64,000 nucleotides of DNA from Candidatus Brocadia sp. (GCA_021646415.1 SOEU01000002.1:124001-188000); one strand, 5' to 3'; positions 1-9,124 are shown, counted from the stretch's first letter. Program-made: numbers and translations. Notes: a model not told the origin generated them from the sequence alone.

Positions 1-935
1 ATATGTGAAGGACGGTCATGATGCCACTCTCTCCCGTCGGGGACGTGGTGTTCCAGATAAGGCCACTTGCGGAATGGGTCTACCCCTAAAGCCTGGATGA
101 GTTTCCGGTTGCTCATCGTGACATTTCCTGCCCTCGGGGGCATTGGTCCTGCTTCTCTACGCATGCATCCTTTCAGAAGGTGTGGGACATAACCACCGAC
201 CTTATTTACAATTTGTCCGATCTGATAGAGGCTGAGATGCCGGTGCGAACCGAGATGATAAATACCCTTCATTTTATTTCCAAGGGTCAGCTCCACGACC
301 TTATTGAAATCTTCACAATAGAAAGGCGATCGTACTTCATCAAAATATAACGTGGCTGGATTATTTTTTTTAAACCGTGACAGTATCCAATCAATGGCCC
401 CGGCATGTCCGTTTACGCTGACCCCCATGGGCAGCGATATCCGGAAAATTGCCGCAGACGGATACCTGAGCAGAACAACTTCCTCGGCGATGGCCATAGT
501 CTTGCCATACATCGTGACGGGGGATACGGGATCCTCTTCCGTGTATAATCCTTCCGGTTTTCCCGGGAATACTAAATCTGTAGAGAGATGAACCAGCCGA
601 ACTTCATGCCCCCCGATCATTTCCAGCACATTTAAGACCGACTGCACATTCACACGATAGGCCAGCACGGCATTCATCTCACAGGATTTTAAGGCGCAGG
701 AACCTGCTCCATGCAAAACAGACCTGAACCGCTTCTTTTTCATCAATTCCGCAAGTCCTTTACGGTCTTCTATATCCAGAGGTATAATACCTTCTCCTCT
801 CAGCGGCCAGTATCGGACGGGACGTATTGCAGTAACGTGGTTTGGGTATTTTGAGTGAAAATACTGAAAGGCACTATAACCGGGCACCCCGGTCACACCG
901 GTAATTAAAAGCGGTAAAAAAGAAGGTAATGACAT
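1..935 (-). CDS. RmlD-like dTDP-4-dehydrorhamnose reductase family protein (3' end beyond window)
   Basis: An open frame starts with ATG at 935 and runs without a stop off the left edge (at least 311 codons). An N-terminal Rossmann motif GVTGVPG (residues 13-19), an STDLVF segment (118-123, compare STDYVF in RmlD) and a C-terminal substrate-binding-like half place it in the RmlD/NAD-dependent epimerase superfamily. It lies just downstream of rmlC and rmlA on the same strand, so the final reduction to dTDP-L-rhamnose is the natural guess. One oddity argues for caution: the YxxxK catalytic motif reads Y143-G-K-T-M147, with Met in the Lys position. It may be a divergent RmlD, another sugar-nucleotide reductase, or a non-catalytic relative. 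rmlB is not in the window. Confidence 0.75.
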   Translation of the reverse strand, partial: MSLPSFLPLLITGVTGVPGYSAFQYFHSKYPNHVTAIRPVRYWPLRGEGIIPLDIEDRKGLAELMKKKRFRSVLHGAGSCALKSCEMNAVLAYRVNVQSVLNVLEMIGGHEVRLVHLSTDLVFPGKPEGLYTEEDPVSPVTMYGKTMAIAEEVVLLRYPSAAIFRISLPMGVSVNGHAGAIDWILSRFKKNNPATLYFDEVRSPFYCEDFNKVVELTLGNKMKGIYHLGSHRHLSLYQIGQIVNKVGGYVPHLLKGCMRREAGPMPPRAGNVTMSNRKLIQALGVDPFRKWPYLEHHVPDGREWHHDRPSH

Positions 936-983
936 CGTATCACTCACCAATGTAAGCAATGAGAACGGGCAACACAAATGAAT

Positions 984-1544
984 TTATATTTTGAAACGGA
1001 AATTATTATCCGTCTCCTTCAGCAAAGGGAACCGGGCGTCTTTTTCAGACAAAAACGGATTTTTTACGGGCCATGGTATATTTATATCAGGGTCATTCCA
1101 GATAATTCCCCTTTCATTTTCCGGAGAATAGATATTTGTGCATTGATAGGTAATTTCTGCTGTATCAGAGAGCACGCAAAATCCGTGGGCAAACCCTTCG
1201 GGTATATACAGCATTTTCATATTTTCCGATGACAATGTCTCACCCACCCATTTCCCGTAAGAGGGAGACCCTTCCCGTATATCTACAGCAACATCAAAAA
1301 TCTCACCCGATATTACCCGCATGACCTTCCCTTGTGCCATGGGGTTTTTCTGATAGTGGAGCCCTCTCAGCACATTCTTTTCAGATTTCGAGTAGTTGAT
1401 CTGGACGATGTGTTTTGTTATACCACAGTCTGAAAAATCGGGATATTTATAAAGTTCTGCGAAAACGCCCCGGGAGTCGGGAAATACCTTTGGTTCGATT
1501 ACGAGTACGTCTGGTATCTCTAGTTTTTTAAAAGAGAAAGGCAT
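984..1544 (-). CDS. rmlC: dTDP-4-dehydrorhamnose 3,5-epimerase
   Basis: RmlC epimerises C3 and C5 of dTDP-4-keto-6-deoxyglucose in dTDP-L-rhamnose synthesis in the cytoplasm. The 186-residue product has the usual family length and the cupin-type RmlC sequence: a VFPDSRGVFAELY start, the central LRGLHYQ motif holding the catalytic His, and the PEGFAHGF motif. ATG at 1544 follows rmlA with only 4 nt between stop and start, so the two are co-transcribed. The RmlD-like gene follows 48 nt downstream. The product probably feeds cell-surface polysaccharide. Confidence 0.95.
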   Translation of the reverse strand: MPFSFKKLEIPDVLVIEPKVFPDSRGVFAELYKYPDFSDCGITKHIVQINYSKSEKNVLRGLHYQKNPMAQGKVMRVISGEIFDVAVDIREGSPSYGKWVGETLSSENMKMLYIPEGFAHGFCVLSDTAEITYQCTNIYSPENERGIIWNDPDINIPWPVKNPFLSEKDARFPLLKETDNNFRFKI

Positions 1545-1548
1545 GCCG

Positions 1549-2415
1549 CTATCCTTCCTGTAATATTTTTCTTAAATATTCTCCGTAACTGGTATTGATC
1601 TGGTTTGCAAACTTCAGTACCTGCTCAGCATCGATAAACCCCATCCGGTAGGCAATCTCTTCGATACAGCCAATTTTTAATCCCTGCCTGTCCTCAATGG
1701 TTTTTATAAAGAGGGAGGCATCAATTAACGAATCGTACGTCCCCGTGTCAAGCCAGGCATAGCCACGTCCCATTAACTGGACCTTTAATTGATTTTTCTG
1801 TAAATACGCATTGTTGATGTCAGTAATCTCCAGTTCTCCCCGTTTCGACGGTTTCACTTTTTTTGCTATTTCGACCACGCTGTTATCATAAAAATAGAGC
1901 CCTGTAACTGCCCAATTAGATTTTGGATGTGCTGGTTTTTCTTCGATGGAGATGACATGGTTATTCTTGTCGAATTCAACGACACCATATCGCTGCGGGT
2001 CTTTTACATAATAACCAAACACCGTTGCTCCTTCATTTTGAGCAGCGGCTTCTTTGAGGATGTCTGAAAGGCCATGGCCAAAGAAGATATTGTCACCCAA
2101 AACGAGGCAGACCCTGTCACCGCCGATAAATTTTTCCCCGATAATAAAGGCTTCGGCCAATCCTTTGGGTTCTGGCTGTTGAGCATAGCCGATTTCTATT
2201 CCGTACTCTTTCCCGTTGCCTAACAGGTCGTTAAATCTGGGAAGTGCCTCAGGAGTAGAAATGATAAGGACCTCCTTTATCCCTGTCAACAGTAAGACCG
2301 ATAACGGATAATAAATCATCGGCTTGTCATACACAGGGAGCAATTGTTTGCAGATGCCTTTCGTTACCGGATACAACCGCGTGGCCTTGCCACCTGCCAG
2401 GATGATGCCTTTCAT
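1549..2415 (-). CDS. rmlA: glucose-1-phosphate thymidylyltransferase
   Basis: RmlA makes dTDP-glucose from glucose-1-phosphate and dTTP, the first step to dTDP-rhamnose. The 288-residue protein begins with the nucleotidyltransferase signature [20 protein letters not shown], and has [12 protein letters not shown] with a metal-binding Asp and the EEKPAHPKS sugar-binding segment. The length is that of the short RmlA form. It heads the rmlA-rmlC-rmlD-like group on the minus strand. The 380 nt upstream separating it from mrdA hold hairpins and suggest an independent promoter, although none stands out. Confidence 0.95.
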   Translation of the reverse strand: MKGIILAGGKATRLYPVTKGICKQLLPVYDKPMIYYPLSVLLLTGIKEVLIISTPEALPRFNDLLGNGKEYGIEIGYAQQPEPKGLAEAFIIGEKFIGGDRVCLVLGDNIFFGHGLSDILKEAAAQNEGATVFGYYVKDPQRYGVVEFDKNNHVISIEEKPAHPKSNWAVTGLYFYDNSVVEIAKKVKPSKRGELEITDINNAYLQKNQLKVQLMGRGYAWLDTGTYDSLIDASLFIKTIEDRQGLKIGCIEEIAYRMGFIDAEQVLKFANQINTSYGEYLRKILQEG

Positions 2416-2572
2416 TCATTAACCCCTTTACAAAGATAAAAAATTAAAGATAAAAGATTTAAGATGAAAAATACAGATAAAAATGAAAAAATTATTTTTG
2501 GCCTTTTTGAATTTTTGGTTTGTCATTTTGCCTTTTGGTTTTTCATCTTTAAATTAGGCCTTCGGCGAATTC

Positions 2573-2601
2573 GCTGGTTCAATCTGCAAGATTGAACCAG
2601 C
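2573..2601. repeat. perfect 13-bp inverted repeat, hairpin
   Basis: GCTGGTTCAATCT (2573-2585) and its exact reverse complement (2589-2601) are separated by 3 nt. No T-run follows on either strand, so it is more likely a dispersed palindromic element than a simple terminator, although it could stop or stabilise transcripts leaving mrdA. Confidence 0.7.
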
Positions 2602-2743
2602 CTTGAGACGTCGGATTCCGTTGGCGACTAGTGCATGTACGCCGTTGTGTATTGCCAATCGCTGTCAGGAGACGGCTCCTACCTTAATGTTACAAAAAGT
2701 TGTCGAAGTCTTAATTTAATGTTCAGGAGTTTCAATCCTGTAG

Positions 2744-2760
2744 GGTGCGTCCTACGCACC
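2744..2760. repeat. short hairpin GGTGCG-N5-CGCACC
   Basis: A 6-bp stem with a 5-nt loop lies 35 nt downstream of the mrdA stop codon. There is no U-tract, so a terminator role is unproven. The surrounding bases look like a short dispersed repeat. Confidence 0.5.
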
Positions 2761-2794
2761 ATCCATACATTGGATTGTTTTGGTGCTACATGAG

Positions 2795-4723
2795 CTACGA
2801 TGCTTCATTTACTTCGGGAAACAGATACGACATAAGTTCTCTGGCGATGGGGCCTGCAATATCTCCGCCATGTCCTGATGTATGTTCCACGAGAATGGCA
2901 AAACAGTATTGTGGGTTATCATAGGGTGCATAGCCGGCAAACCATGCATGATTGTCTTTGTGGCGTCCTGTTTCTGCGGTGCCGGTTTTTCCTGCGACCT
3001 TGTATACATCCAGCCCTTTATCTTTGGCAGTGCCGCGGGTAACTACATCCTGAAGAGCCGTGCGCAGGATGCTTATAATAGCAGGTGGCACATGAAGTTT
3101 CTGTTTATTCTCTGAATGAAATGACCGGACAGTTTCCCCCTGGCTATTGGTAATTTTTAATAATAGGTGGGGTTGTACCAGTGTGCCACCATTTGCCACA
3201 GCAGCGTATGCCCGGACCAGCTGAAGTGGCGTGGTGAGTAATGCCCCCTGTCCAATGGAAACGTTCATGAGAGATGCCGTAGTAACCGTTTTGGGCAAAT
3301 TCCCGCTTTTTTCATGGGGAAGATCGATGCCCGTCTTCTCACCGATACCGAATTTTTTTGCCCAGGCATACAAGGTATCTCCGCCAAGCATCTTTGCAGA
3401 CTCGAAGAAGAATACATTACATGAATAGGGGATAGCATCTTCCAGGGTAACTAATCCGTGACCATAGTCTGACCAGCATTTAAAAACGATATTTTTGTAC
3501 TTCGTGTAACCGTGGCACTCAAAAGGGGTTTGCATGGTTATGGAATTTGAACCCAGGGCAGCTGCAGCTGTAATAATCTTAAAGATAGAACCTGGTGGCA
3601 ATGCACCCTGTATAGCCCGGTTGAGAAAAGGTTTTGATGGGTGCCTGATAAGTTTGCTGAAATCTTTATCGATAGTATTGGGATTAAAGCGCGGATTGCT
3701 TGCCATGGCAAGTATTTCTCCTGTCCATGGGTTCATAACAATAATAGCGCCGAGATTTTTACCGAGTGATTTTTCTGCATGAGATTGTATTTGACAGTCG
3801 AGAGTTAGAAAAAGGTTATTTCCGGGAATGGACGGTCTTTCCAATACGGTTTTTTCAATTTGGGCATTTTTACAAATAATTTCCTCAAATCTTTTACCGC
3901 GCAGTCCGCGTAGTTCTTCTTCATATTGCGCCTCAACGCCTGCCCTTCCTATCGTATCGTTTTTCGCATAACCGTCATAGAGTAACGAAGAGGTATCGTC
4001 GCCGGCACTGCTGGAGGCCAGGATGAAATTATTCCAGTTGTTGCTATGTACCTTCCATTCGTCCTCGTTGAGTTTACTCATATAACCTAAAATGTGTGAG
4101 GCAAGTTCTTGTTCGGGATAGATTCTTTTTGGTTTGGGAGTAATACGTATACCCGGGAAATTGTCCTGGTTGATTTCTATTTGAATAACCTTTTCCCAGG
4201 CAACATTGGCAGCAAGGGGGTAAAAGTCTGTTTCCTCCTTGATGCGAATTGCCCTCCCATATTTTTGTTCCATATTTTGCTTCAGCTTCTCCACCCTTTC
4301 GATTACCTGGTTTGCATTTTCCAGCAATTTCATCGGCGGGATATTTAACAATTGAGATAGCTTTTTTAGCCAGACATCTTGATTTTCATGACATTCTTTG
4401 CAAGATTTATTTGCCTTTTTATGCACTTCCATCTCAGGAATTCGTGAGATGGCTTTGCTATTGTACGCGGCGGCGCAATAGAGCAAGTTCTTGTATTGGA
4501 CGGTTATGTCAAAGGTATGCTGGTCTACCGCCAGGACCTTCCCCTGTCTGTCAACAATAGAACCCCGCACAGAATCTAATGGATAAGAGGTAATGCGGCG
4601 GGTTTTGGAGATGCCTTTGTATTTATCACTCTCAATAATCTGGAGTTGAAAGAGCCGGACAACGATGCCGATAAAAAGCAGGACGAAAATAATGAGTATA
4701 ATCTTGAAACGAAAGGGATACAT
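2795..4723 (-). CDS. mrdA: penicillin-binding protein 2 (cell elongation transpeptidase)
   Basis: PBP2 crosslinks peptidoglycan during elongation in the Rod complex. The 642-residue protein has one N-terminal membrane segment (about 7-24), the PBP dimerisation region, and a transpeptidase domain with the three active-site motifs: S378-IFK381, S433-C-N435 and K578-TG580. It directly follows mreD (7 nt gap) in an mreB-mreC-mreD-mrdA order; rodA, often next, is absent here. A remarkable feature is the sequence CKECH at residues 108-112, a canonical CXXCH c-type heme attachment motif in the periplasmic N-terminal part, inside a roughly 40-residue Lys/Glu-rich segment. Presence of PBP2 is notable if this is a planctomycete, as most of that phylum lack it, while anammox members make peptidoglycan. 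Confidence 0.95.
   Translation of the reverse strand: MYPFRFKIILIIFVLLFIGIVVRLFQLQIIESDKYKGISKTRRITSYPLDSVRGSIVDRQGKVLAVDQHTFDITVQYKNLLYCAAAYNSKAISRIPEMEVHKKANKSCKECHENQDVWLKKLSQLLNIPPMKLLENANQVIERVEKLKQNMEQKYGRAIRIKEETDFYPLAANVAWEKVIQIEINQDNFPGIRITPKPKRIYPEQELASHILGYMSKLNEDEWKVHSNNWNNFILASSSAGDDTSSLLYDGYAKNDTIGRAGVEAQYEEELRGLRGKRFEEIICKNAQIEKTVLERPSIPGNNLFLTLDCQIQSHAEKSLGKNLGAIIVMNPWTGEILAMASNPRFNPNTIDKDFSKLIRHPSKPFLNRAIQGALPPGSIFKIITAAAALGSNSITMQTPFECHGYTKYKNIVFKCWSDYGHGLVTLEDAIPYSCNVFFFESAKMLGGDTLYAWAKKFGIGEKTGIDLPHEKSGNLPKTVTTASLMNVSIGQGALLTTPLQLVRAYAAVANGGTLVQPHLLLKITNSQGETVRSFHSENKQKLHVPPAIISILRTALQDVVTRGTAKDKGLDVYKVAGKTGTAETGRHKDNHAWFAGYAPYDNPQYCFAILVEHTSGHGGDIAGPIARELMSYLFPEVNEAS
4388..4402 (-). 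other. CXXCH heme-binding motif inside PBP2
   Basis: Codons 108-112 of mrdA read TGC AAA GAA TGT CAT (C-K-E-C-H), checked on the nucleotide sequence. The motif lies after the membrane anchor and so on the side where cytochrome c maturation works. CXXCH occurs by chance occasionally, so heme attachment is a hypothesis. Confidence 0.85.
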
Positions 4724-4730
4724 CGGTTAT

Positions 4731-5228
4731 TTACCCTTGATTGAAAAAAAGCTTCCGGGTCGGCTGAAATTTATTAAATATCCAAAACAGGACAGGGACA
4801 AGCATGGCTGTATAGAAAGAGCAGGAAAAGATTATCCAGAGTGTTGACGGAAGACGGAGGGAATGAAAAGAGACCGAGATGTGCAGTGCATAAAGTACGT
4901 TGTATAGGACGGAAAAGATAAATGTGATAAGAATCTGGGTAACCAGATGTCCACGAAACAGTATTTCTCTGAAGGACCAGATAAAAAAACCGAGAGCAAC
5001 AAAAAATATGGAATTTATTCCTAGGCTTCCTTCCGAAAATAAATCTTTTGAAAAGCCCGTGAACCAATTTGCAAGGGTATTTCTTTTTACATCTGTGAGA
5101 AAGGAATAAAATACTACGAAAGGAAAGTACAAATCGGGTACCGCCGACCCGAGATTAATCCAATGTATCATGGTTGACTGAAAGAGAGAGATACAAAAGA
5201 GGATACAAAAAAATGTAAGCCACCGCAT
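4731..5228 (-). CDS. mreD: rod shape-determining protein MreD
   Basis: MreD is the small polytopic membrane subunit of the MreBCD elongation complex. The 165-residue product is almost entirely hydrophobic, with about five predicted membrane segments, and has the MreD-like order of short helices. Primary sequence is poorly conserved in this family, so the call rests on size, topology and its place between mreC (36 nt upstream) and mrdA (7 nt downstream). Confidence 0.85.
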   Translation of the reverse strand: MRWLTFFCILFCISLFQSTMIHWINLGSAVPDLYFPFVVFYSFLTDVKRNTLANWFTGFSKDLFSEGSLGINSIFFVALGFFIWSFREILFRGHLVTQILITFIFSVLYNVLYALHISVSFHSLRLPSTLWIIFSCSFYTAMLVPVLFWIFNKFQPTRKLFFNQG

Positions 5229-5264
5229 AATATTTTATATACCACTGTATTATTTTGTAAAAAC

Positions 5265-6095
5265 CTAATCTATAATAACCAGTACACTCTCGATCTTTGA
5301 AATATTTACTTTTGGTAATGCCTTTACCGATTGAAAGAGGTCGCCATCTTTTGTTTTGTTTTCCACTACCGTAGCTATTGGCAGAGAAGATGGATAGAAT
5401 CCACCAATGTCGGAAGAGACGATATCATCACCGGGTTTTAACTTTGCCCAGCGCGGCACATATTTTAATTTACACAAAATCGTAGCATCCCCCTCTACAA
5501 TGACTTGTTCCCGTGTTTGAACAATTCTTCCGGGTATACGCGACGCGGGATCTGTAATAAGTTGAACAGCGCTATTTCCCCCGCTTACCGAGGTAATCTT
5601 TCCAATAAGTGCATTATTTGATACGACTATGTCATCGGGTTTTACACCGTGCTTCGAACCGGCATTGATGATGATACTTTTTCTTAAATTTGATGTATCA
5701 TATCCGATTATGTCCGCCGGTAACAATTTTGTTTTGGCATTTTTATTTTCTGCCTGGAATTTTGATAAGGTGTATAATTTACTTTGTAATTTGTATATGG
5801 TATCCTGTTGCTCTACAAGTTGATTTTTGAACTGGGAGACTTGTTCTTCCAGTTGTTTTTTTCTGTGTGTGTCTTGCCACGCAGAGATGACTCTGTCAAA
5901 AAAATTACTGGCTGAATTACTGCAGAAACAGGTTGCCCATTGTATTGGTCTGACAGGGGCAACACAGGTCATTTTAATACGATTTGAAAGTTTTGGCGGT
6001 AAAAACAGCAAGACCAGGGATACTGCTAAAAGGGTAATTATGGTTGCAAGGGGATTCTTTATGAGATCGCTGAAACTAGGAGTGGATGTCCTCAT
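5265..6095 (-). CDS. mreC: rod shape-determining protein MreC
   Basis: MreC is the periplasmic coiled-coil scaffold linking MreB to PBP2. I chose ATG at 6095 (276 residues, MRTSTPSFSD). A longer frame opens with TTG at 6155 but overlaps mreB by 80 nt and lacks a good ribosome site. The protein has one N-terminal membrane segment (about 22-38), a coiled coil, and the beta-rich MreC domain with the segment SKHGVKPDDIVVSNNALIGK. It overlaps the 3' end of mreB by 20 nt, a sign of translational coupling. Confidence 0.92.
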   Translation of the reverse strand: MRTSTPSFSDLIKNPLATIITLLAVSLVLLFLPPKLSNRIKMTCVAPVRPIQWATCFCSNSASNFFDRVISAWQDTHRKKQLEEQVSQFKNQLVEQQDTIYKLQSKLYTLSKFQAENKNAKTKLLPADIIGYDTSNLRKSIIINAGSKHGVKPDDIVVSNNALIGKITSVSGGNSAVQLITDPASRIPGRIVQTREQVIVEGDATILCKLKYVPRWAKLKPGDDIVSSDIGGFYPSSLPIATVVENKTKDGDLFQSVKALPKVNISKIESVLVIID

Positions 6096-7131
6096 CCTGT
6101 AGAACAGACTTAAATAAATCAAGGTTTTCGAGGAGATAACCCGTTCCCCTTGCAACGGCTGTCAGGGGGTCATTGCCCACTTGCACGGGTAGTCCCGTCT
6201 CAGCTGCCAAGAGTTTGTCCATACCCCTGATCAATGCGCCGCCACCCACTAATACCAGGCCATTGGTTATTAAATCAGATGCTAACTCCGGGGCTGTGTT
6301 TTCAAGGGTAGACTTCACGCCGCTTACAATTTTATCGATGGCCTCTTTTAATGCTTCTCTAATCTCTGCAGAGGTAATGACCGTTGCCCGGGGTAACCCT
6401 GCGATGGCATCGCGGCCTCTGACCTCCAGGGAGAGTTCGTCTTCCAAAGGATAGGCAGAGCCGATTTCAATCTTTATTTGTTCTGCTGTGCGGTGTCCAA
6501 TGTCCAGATTATAGGTTTTCCGTATATACTGGACGATGGATTCGTCAAATTCATCTCCTGCAATCCTGAGGCTTTGGTGCGTGAATATATCGCCAAGTGA
6601 GATGACCGCGACTTCTGTCGTTCCACCGCCGATGTCAACGATCATACTTGCTACAGGTTCACCTACCGGAAGGCCTACTCCAATTGCTGCCGCTTTCGGC
6701 TCAGAAACGAGGTAAACCTCCCGTGCACCGGCGCGCTCTGCTGAATTAACTACCGCCCGTTTCTCCACAGCTGTAATACCTGATGGAATTGCAATCAATA
6801 TCCTGGGACGAACACCCCACTTGCGTTTATGTACCTTTGTGATAAAATATTTGAGCATCGCCTCGGTGATATCAAAGTCCGCTATGACGCCATTTTTAAG
6901 CGGGCGTATAACAGAGATACTGCTTGGCGCCTTTTCCAGCATGGACTTTGCAACGTATCCTACCGCGTTCCCATTTAAAAGAACCTTATTTGTTCCTGGT
7001 TTCACCGCAACAACAGACGGTTCAGCCAGCACAATCCCTTGTCCGGGAATGCAAACAAGCGTGTTCGCCGTACCAAGGTCGATCCCCATGTCAGTTGAGA
7101 CGAAACCTAATATGAAATCTAATGGGTGCAT
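6076..7131 (-). CDS. mreB: rod shape-determining protein MreB, actin-like ATPase
   Basis: MreB forms membrane-bound filaments that steer cell-wall synthesis. The 351-residue protein has the actin-fold signatures MGIDLGTANTLV (phosphate 1), IVDIGGGTTEVAVIS (phosphate 2) and LVGGGALIRGMDKL (adenosine motif), at normal MreB length. It heads mreB-mreC-mreD-mrdA on the minus strand. The 177-nt gap before lnt probably carries the promoter. Most planctomycetes outside the anammox group lack this set, so it helps place the organism. Confidence 0.97.
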   Translation of the reverse strand: MHPLDFILGFVSTDMGIDLGTANTLVCIPGQGIVLAEPSVVAVKPGTNKVLLNGNAVGYVAKSMLEKAPSSISVIRPLKNGVIADFDITEAMLKYFITKVHKRKWGVRPRILIAIPSGITAVEKRAVVNSAERAGAREVYLVSEPKAAAIGVGLPVGEPVASMIVDIGGGTTEVAVISLGDIFTHQSLRIAGDEFDESIVQYIRKTYNLDIGHRTAEQIKIEIGSAYPLEDELSLEVRGRDAIAGLPRATVITSAEIREALKEAIDKIVSGVKSTLENTAPELASDLITNGLVLVGGGALIRGMDKLLAAETGLPVQVGNDPLTAVARGTGYLLENLDLFKSVLQDEDIHS

Positions 7132-7308
7132 TCGGAGTATTGTTTTTCTGCCGGGAACTCGATCATATTATGCATTTTTCACAAGTATTGCTGTATTTTA
7201 TAGTTAGTGCCTATAAAAAATAATTATACGGTTACTGTTTATAAAATGTCAAGTGGAAATCCTCCAACCCCTTGAAAGTAAGTTGAAAAATTTGAAGGAA
7301 GGGAATGG

Positions 7309-9075
7309 TTATCGAGTTCCCCGCCTGGAATTTTGGTAACAAATAACCCTGGATTGAAAGATGACTATGAAAAGTACGATTCCCGTTGCCGTTATGCAAA
7401 GAATTGCGAACCAATCCCCGCAGATGGTGTAGAAAGGATTGTATTTTTTCACGAATTTTATACGGTTTATGAGCGTGCCACTGATTTCTCTGTTTCTTCC
7501 CCTGTGATCCGATAACTTGTCATAAATAGTGCCATCGGGGGCGACAAAAGAAGATATGCCGGTATTGGCTGCGCGTGCCATACAGATGCGGTTCTCGATT
7601 GCCCGGAATACCATAATGGCAAGGTGCTGGTCAAGTTCCGCACTATCACGAAACCAGCCGTCATTCGTTATGTTTAACATGAAATCTGCCCCATCTTTTT
7701 TAAATTTTCTGATCAAAGATGGTACTGTATCCTCATAGCAGATAGACGAACCAAACGTAAAACTTCCATTTTTAAGGGTATCTAAATGAAATAATGTCCT
7801 CTTGTTACCAGGAGTTAAGCCAATTTCGTAAGGAACAAGATTCGCCAGAAACGGGAAATATCTTTTCAGGGGTGTAAATTCTCCGAATGGCACGAGATGA
7901 ATCTTGTCGTAGCGGTCTAATAAGGTTCCCCCTCTGTTATAATAATAGGCACTGTTAAAATAAACCTGTTCTTCTCCGGCCAGTGTTAAAGCGATGCCAC
8001 CCAGGAGTAAGTTTGTGTTTAGATCCTGTGCTAACTGGATGGCGGTGAGCTGCGATAGGAGATCAATTTTTCTGCCCGTGAGCTCAGGGTTGATGTTCAG
8101 TAATCCAGGTACCATCGTCTCTGGCCATACAAGCAGGTCAATTGATTTCCCTTTAACACTCATTGAAAGATCGGAATATTTCTTCAGGATCTGGATTTGA
8201 TCTTCTTCCGTAGACTCAAATTTTAAATCCTGGGGTATATTCCCCTGTACCATGCATATGGTGGGGCCTTCCTGTGGTTTGTAATGCTTGAGCCAGTAGA
8301 AACCATAAAACAGTACAGCCGTCAGGAGCGCTAGAGGGAGGGTACACGCCAGGTTGAAAAAGATAAATTTTCGACCAGGAAGCAAGCACTTACCATATTG
8401 TTCTGCAAAAAATACCCTTTTTGATACATTTTTTCCTTTCACTTCATCGTTCGACTGAGCGCTCACGACGAAGTCCCCTCCTTGCGACGGGGGGGAAAGA
8501 GGGGGGGTAATTTTGCTGCGGCTTGCAAAGCTGCGGATTATTAGATCAACGATAGCAGCGTTTACCATGACAATGATGAAGGAGATACCATAAACGCCGG
8601 TGATATCGGCGACCTGTATTACCGGCAGATACTGATACTGGGTATGTCCGATAAAAAACCAGGGAAATCCGGAAAGGAGAAATGATCGTATAAATTCAAG
8701 CGCTATCCATATTCCGGGTGCAACGATAACGATTGGATATTTCAATCTAAAGACAATAAATCGGGTACAGAATGCAAAGGCGAGAAAATATGCGGAACAA
8801 TACAAACTCAGTAAAATCCAGGCAATAATAGCTATATGGCGTAACCACGAAAGCTGGATAAAGAAGAATACTGCCCCGACAAACAAGGCATTAAGGCAAA
8901 GATACCTTTCTTCTGCTACTATAAGGAAGAGCCACGGAATAAAAGCGATCCATGCAAGATAACCCAGGTCTGCCGGTGGAAAGGAAAGGCATAATGGAAT
9001 GATGGTCAAGAAGGAAAGGATGAGGATTTTTACAAAATTCGTTTTGCTCAAGGTTTTGGAAACTGCCAAAGGCAT
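7309..9075 (-). CDS. lnt: apolipoprotein N-acyltransferase
   Basis: Lnt adds the third acyl chain to the N-terminal Cys of lipoproteins in the inner membrane. The 588-residue protein has about six N-terminal membrane segments and a C-terminal nitrilase domain with the Glu-Lys-Cys triad: E319 in VWPETM, K391 in YDKIHL, C446 in SSICYED. A final membrane segment closes the chain. It is longer than typical Lnt (about 510-520 residues). Part of the excess is an in-frame insert at residues 189-216 that matches dispersed repeats found elsewhere in the window. The insert lies between membrane segments, so the enzyme is probably still active. Together with lspA, lolD and several lipoproteins this supports a true outer membrane. 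Confidence 0.95.
   Translation of the reverse strand: MPLAVSKTLSKTNFVKILILSFLTIIPLCLSFPPADLGYLAWIAFIPWLFLIVAEERYLCLNALFVGAVFFFIQLSWLRHIAIIAWILLSLYCSAYFLAFAFCTRFIVFRLKYPIVIVAPGIWIALEFIRSFLLSGFPWFFIGHTQYQYLPVIQVADITGVYGISFIIVMVNAAIVDLIIRSFASRSKITPPLSPPSQGGDFVVSAQSNDEVKGKNVSKRVFFAEQYGKCLLPGRKFIFFNLACTLPLALLTAVLFYGFYWLKHYKPQEGPTICMVQGNIPQDLKFESTEEDQIQILKKYSDLSMSVKGKSIDLLVWPETMVPGLLNINPELTGRKIDLLSQLTAIQLAQDLNTNLLLGGIALTLAGEEQVYFNSAYYYNRGGTLLDRYDKIHLVPFGEFTPLKRYFPFLANLVPYEIGLTPGNKRTLFHLDTLKNGSFTFGSSICYEDTVPSLIRKFKKDGADFMLNITNDGWFRDSAELDQHLAIMVFRAIENRICMARAANTGISSFVAPDGTIYDKLSDHRGRNREISGTLINRIKFVKKYNPFYTICGDWFAILCITATGIVLFIVIFQSRVICYQNSRRGTR
8450..8511. repeat. dispersed repeat inserted in frame within lnt
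   Basis: Two elements lie side by side. The first is TTCGACTGAGCGCTCACGAC (8450-8469) plus a few bases, nearly identical to 23502-23527 and partly to 49860-49880. The second (8472-8511) is a C-rich/G-rich block, CCCCTCCTTGCGACGGGGG on the plus strand, of the family repeated in the 59-62 kb methyltransferase. The insert keeps the lnt frame and encodes Pro/Ser/Gly-rich residues 189-216. Confidence 0.75.
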
Positions 9076-9100
9076 AATTTAACGTAAGGAATTTCAAAGC

Positions 9101-9124
9101 AGGGACACGGTGCACCGTGTCCCT
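9101..9124. repeat. 24-bp perfect palindrome
   Basis: The sequence is its own reverse complement over 24 nt, centred on GGTGCACC with GGGACAC arms. A shorter relative occurs at 13559-13578, right after mlaD. It lies between lnt and moeA, 25 nt upstream of the lnt start. It is probably a dispersed element or a protein-binding or processing site. Confidence 0.75.

Larger units (their letters stand above)
2416..2794. other. non-coding spacer between mrdA and rmlA with repeats
   Basis: This 379-nt gap has no credible gene. It holds an AT-rich tract just upstream of rmlA, a copy of the dispersed motif AAATTAGGCCTTCGGC (from about 2551), and two hairpin-forming repeats listed separately. Related copies of the motif occur near 9155, 32890 and 51695, so the gap looks like a landing site for short dispersed elements. 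Confidence 0.6.
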
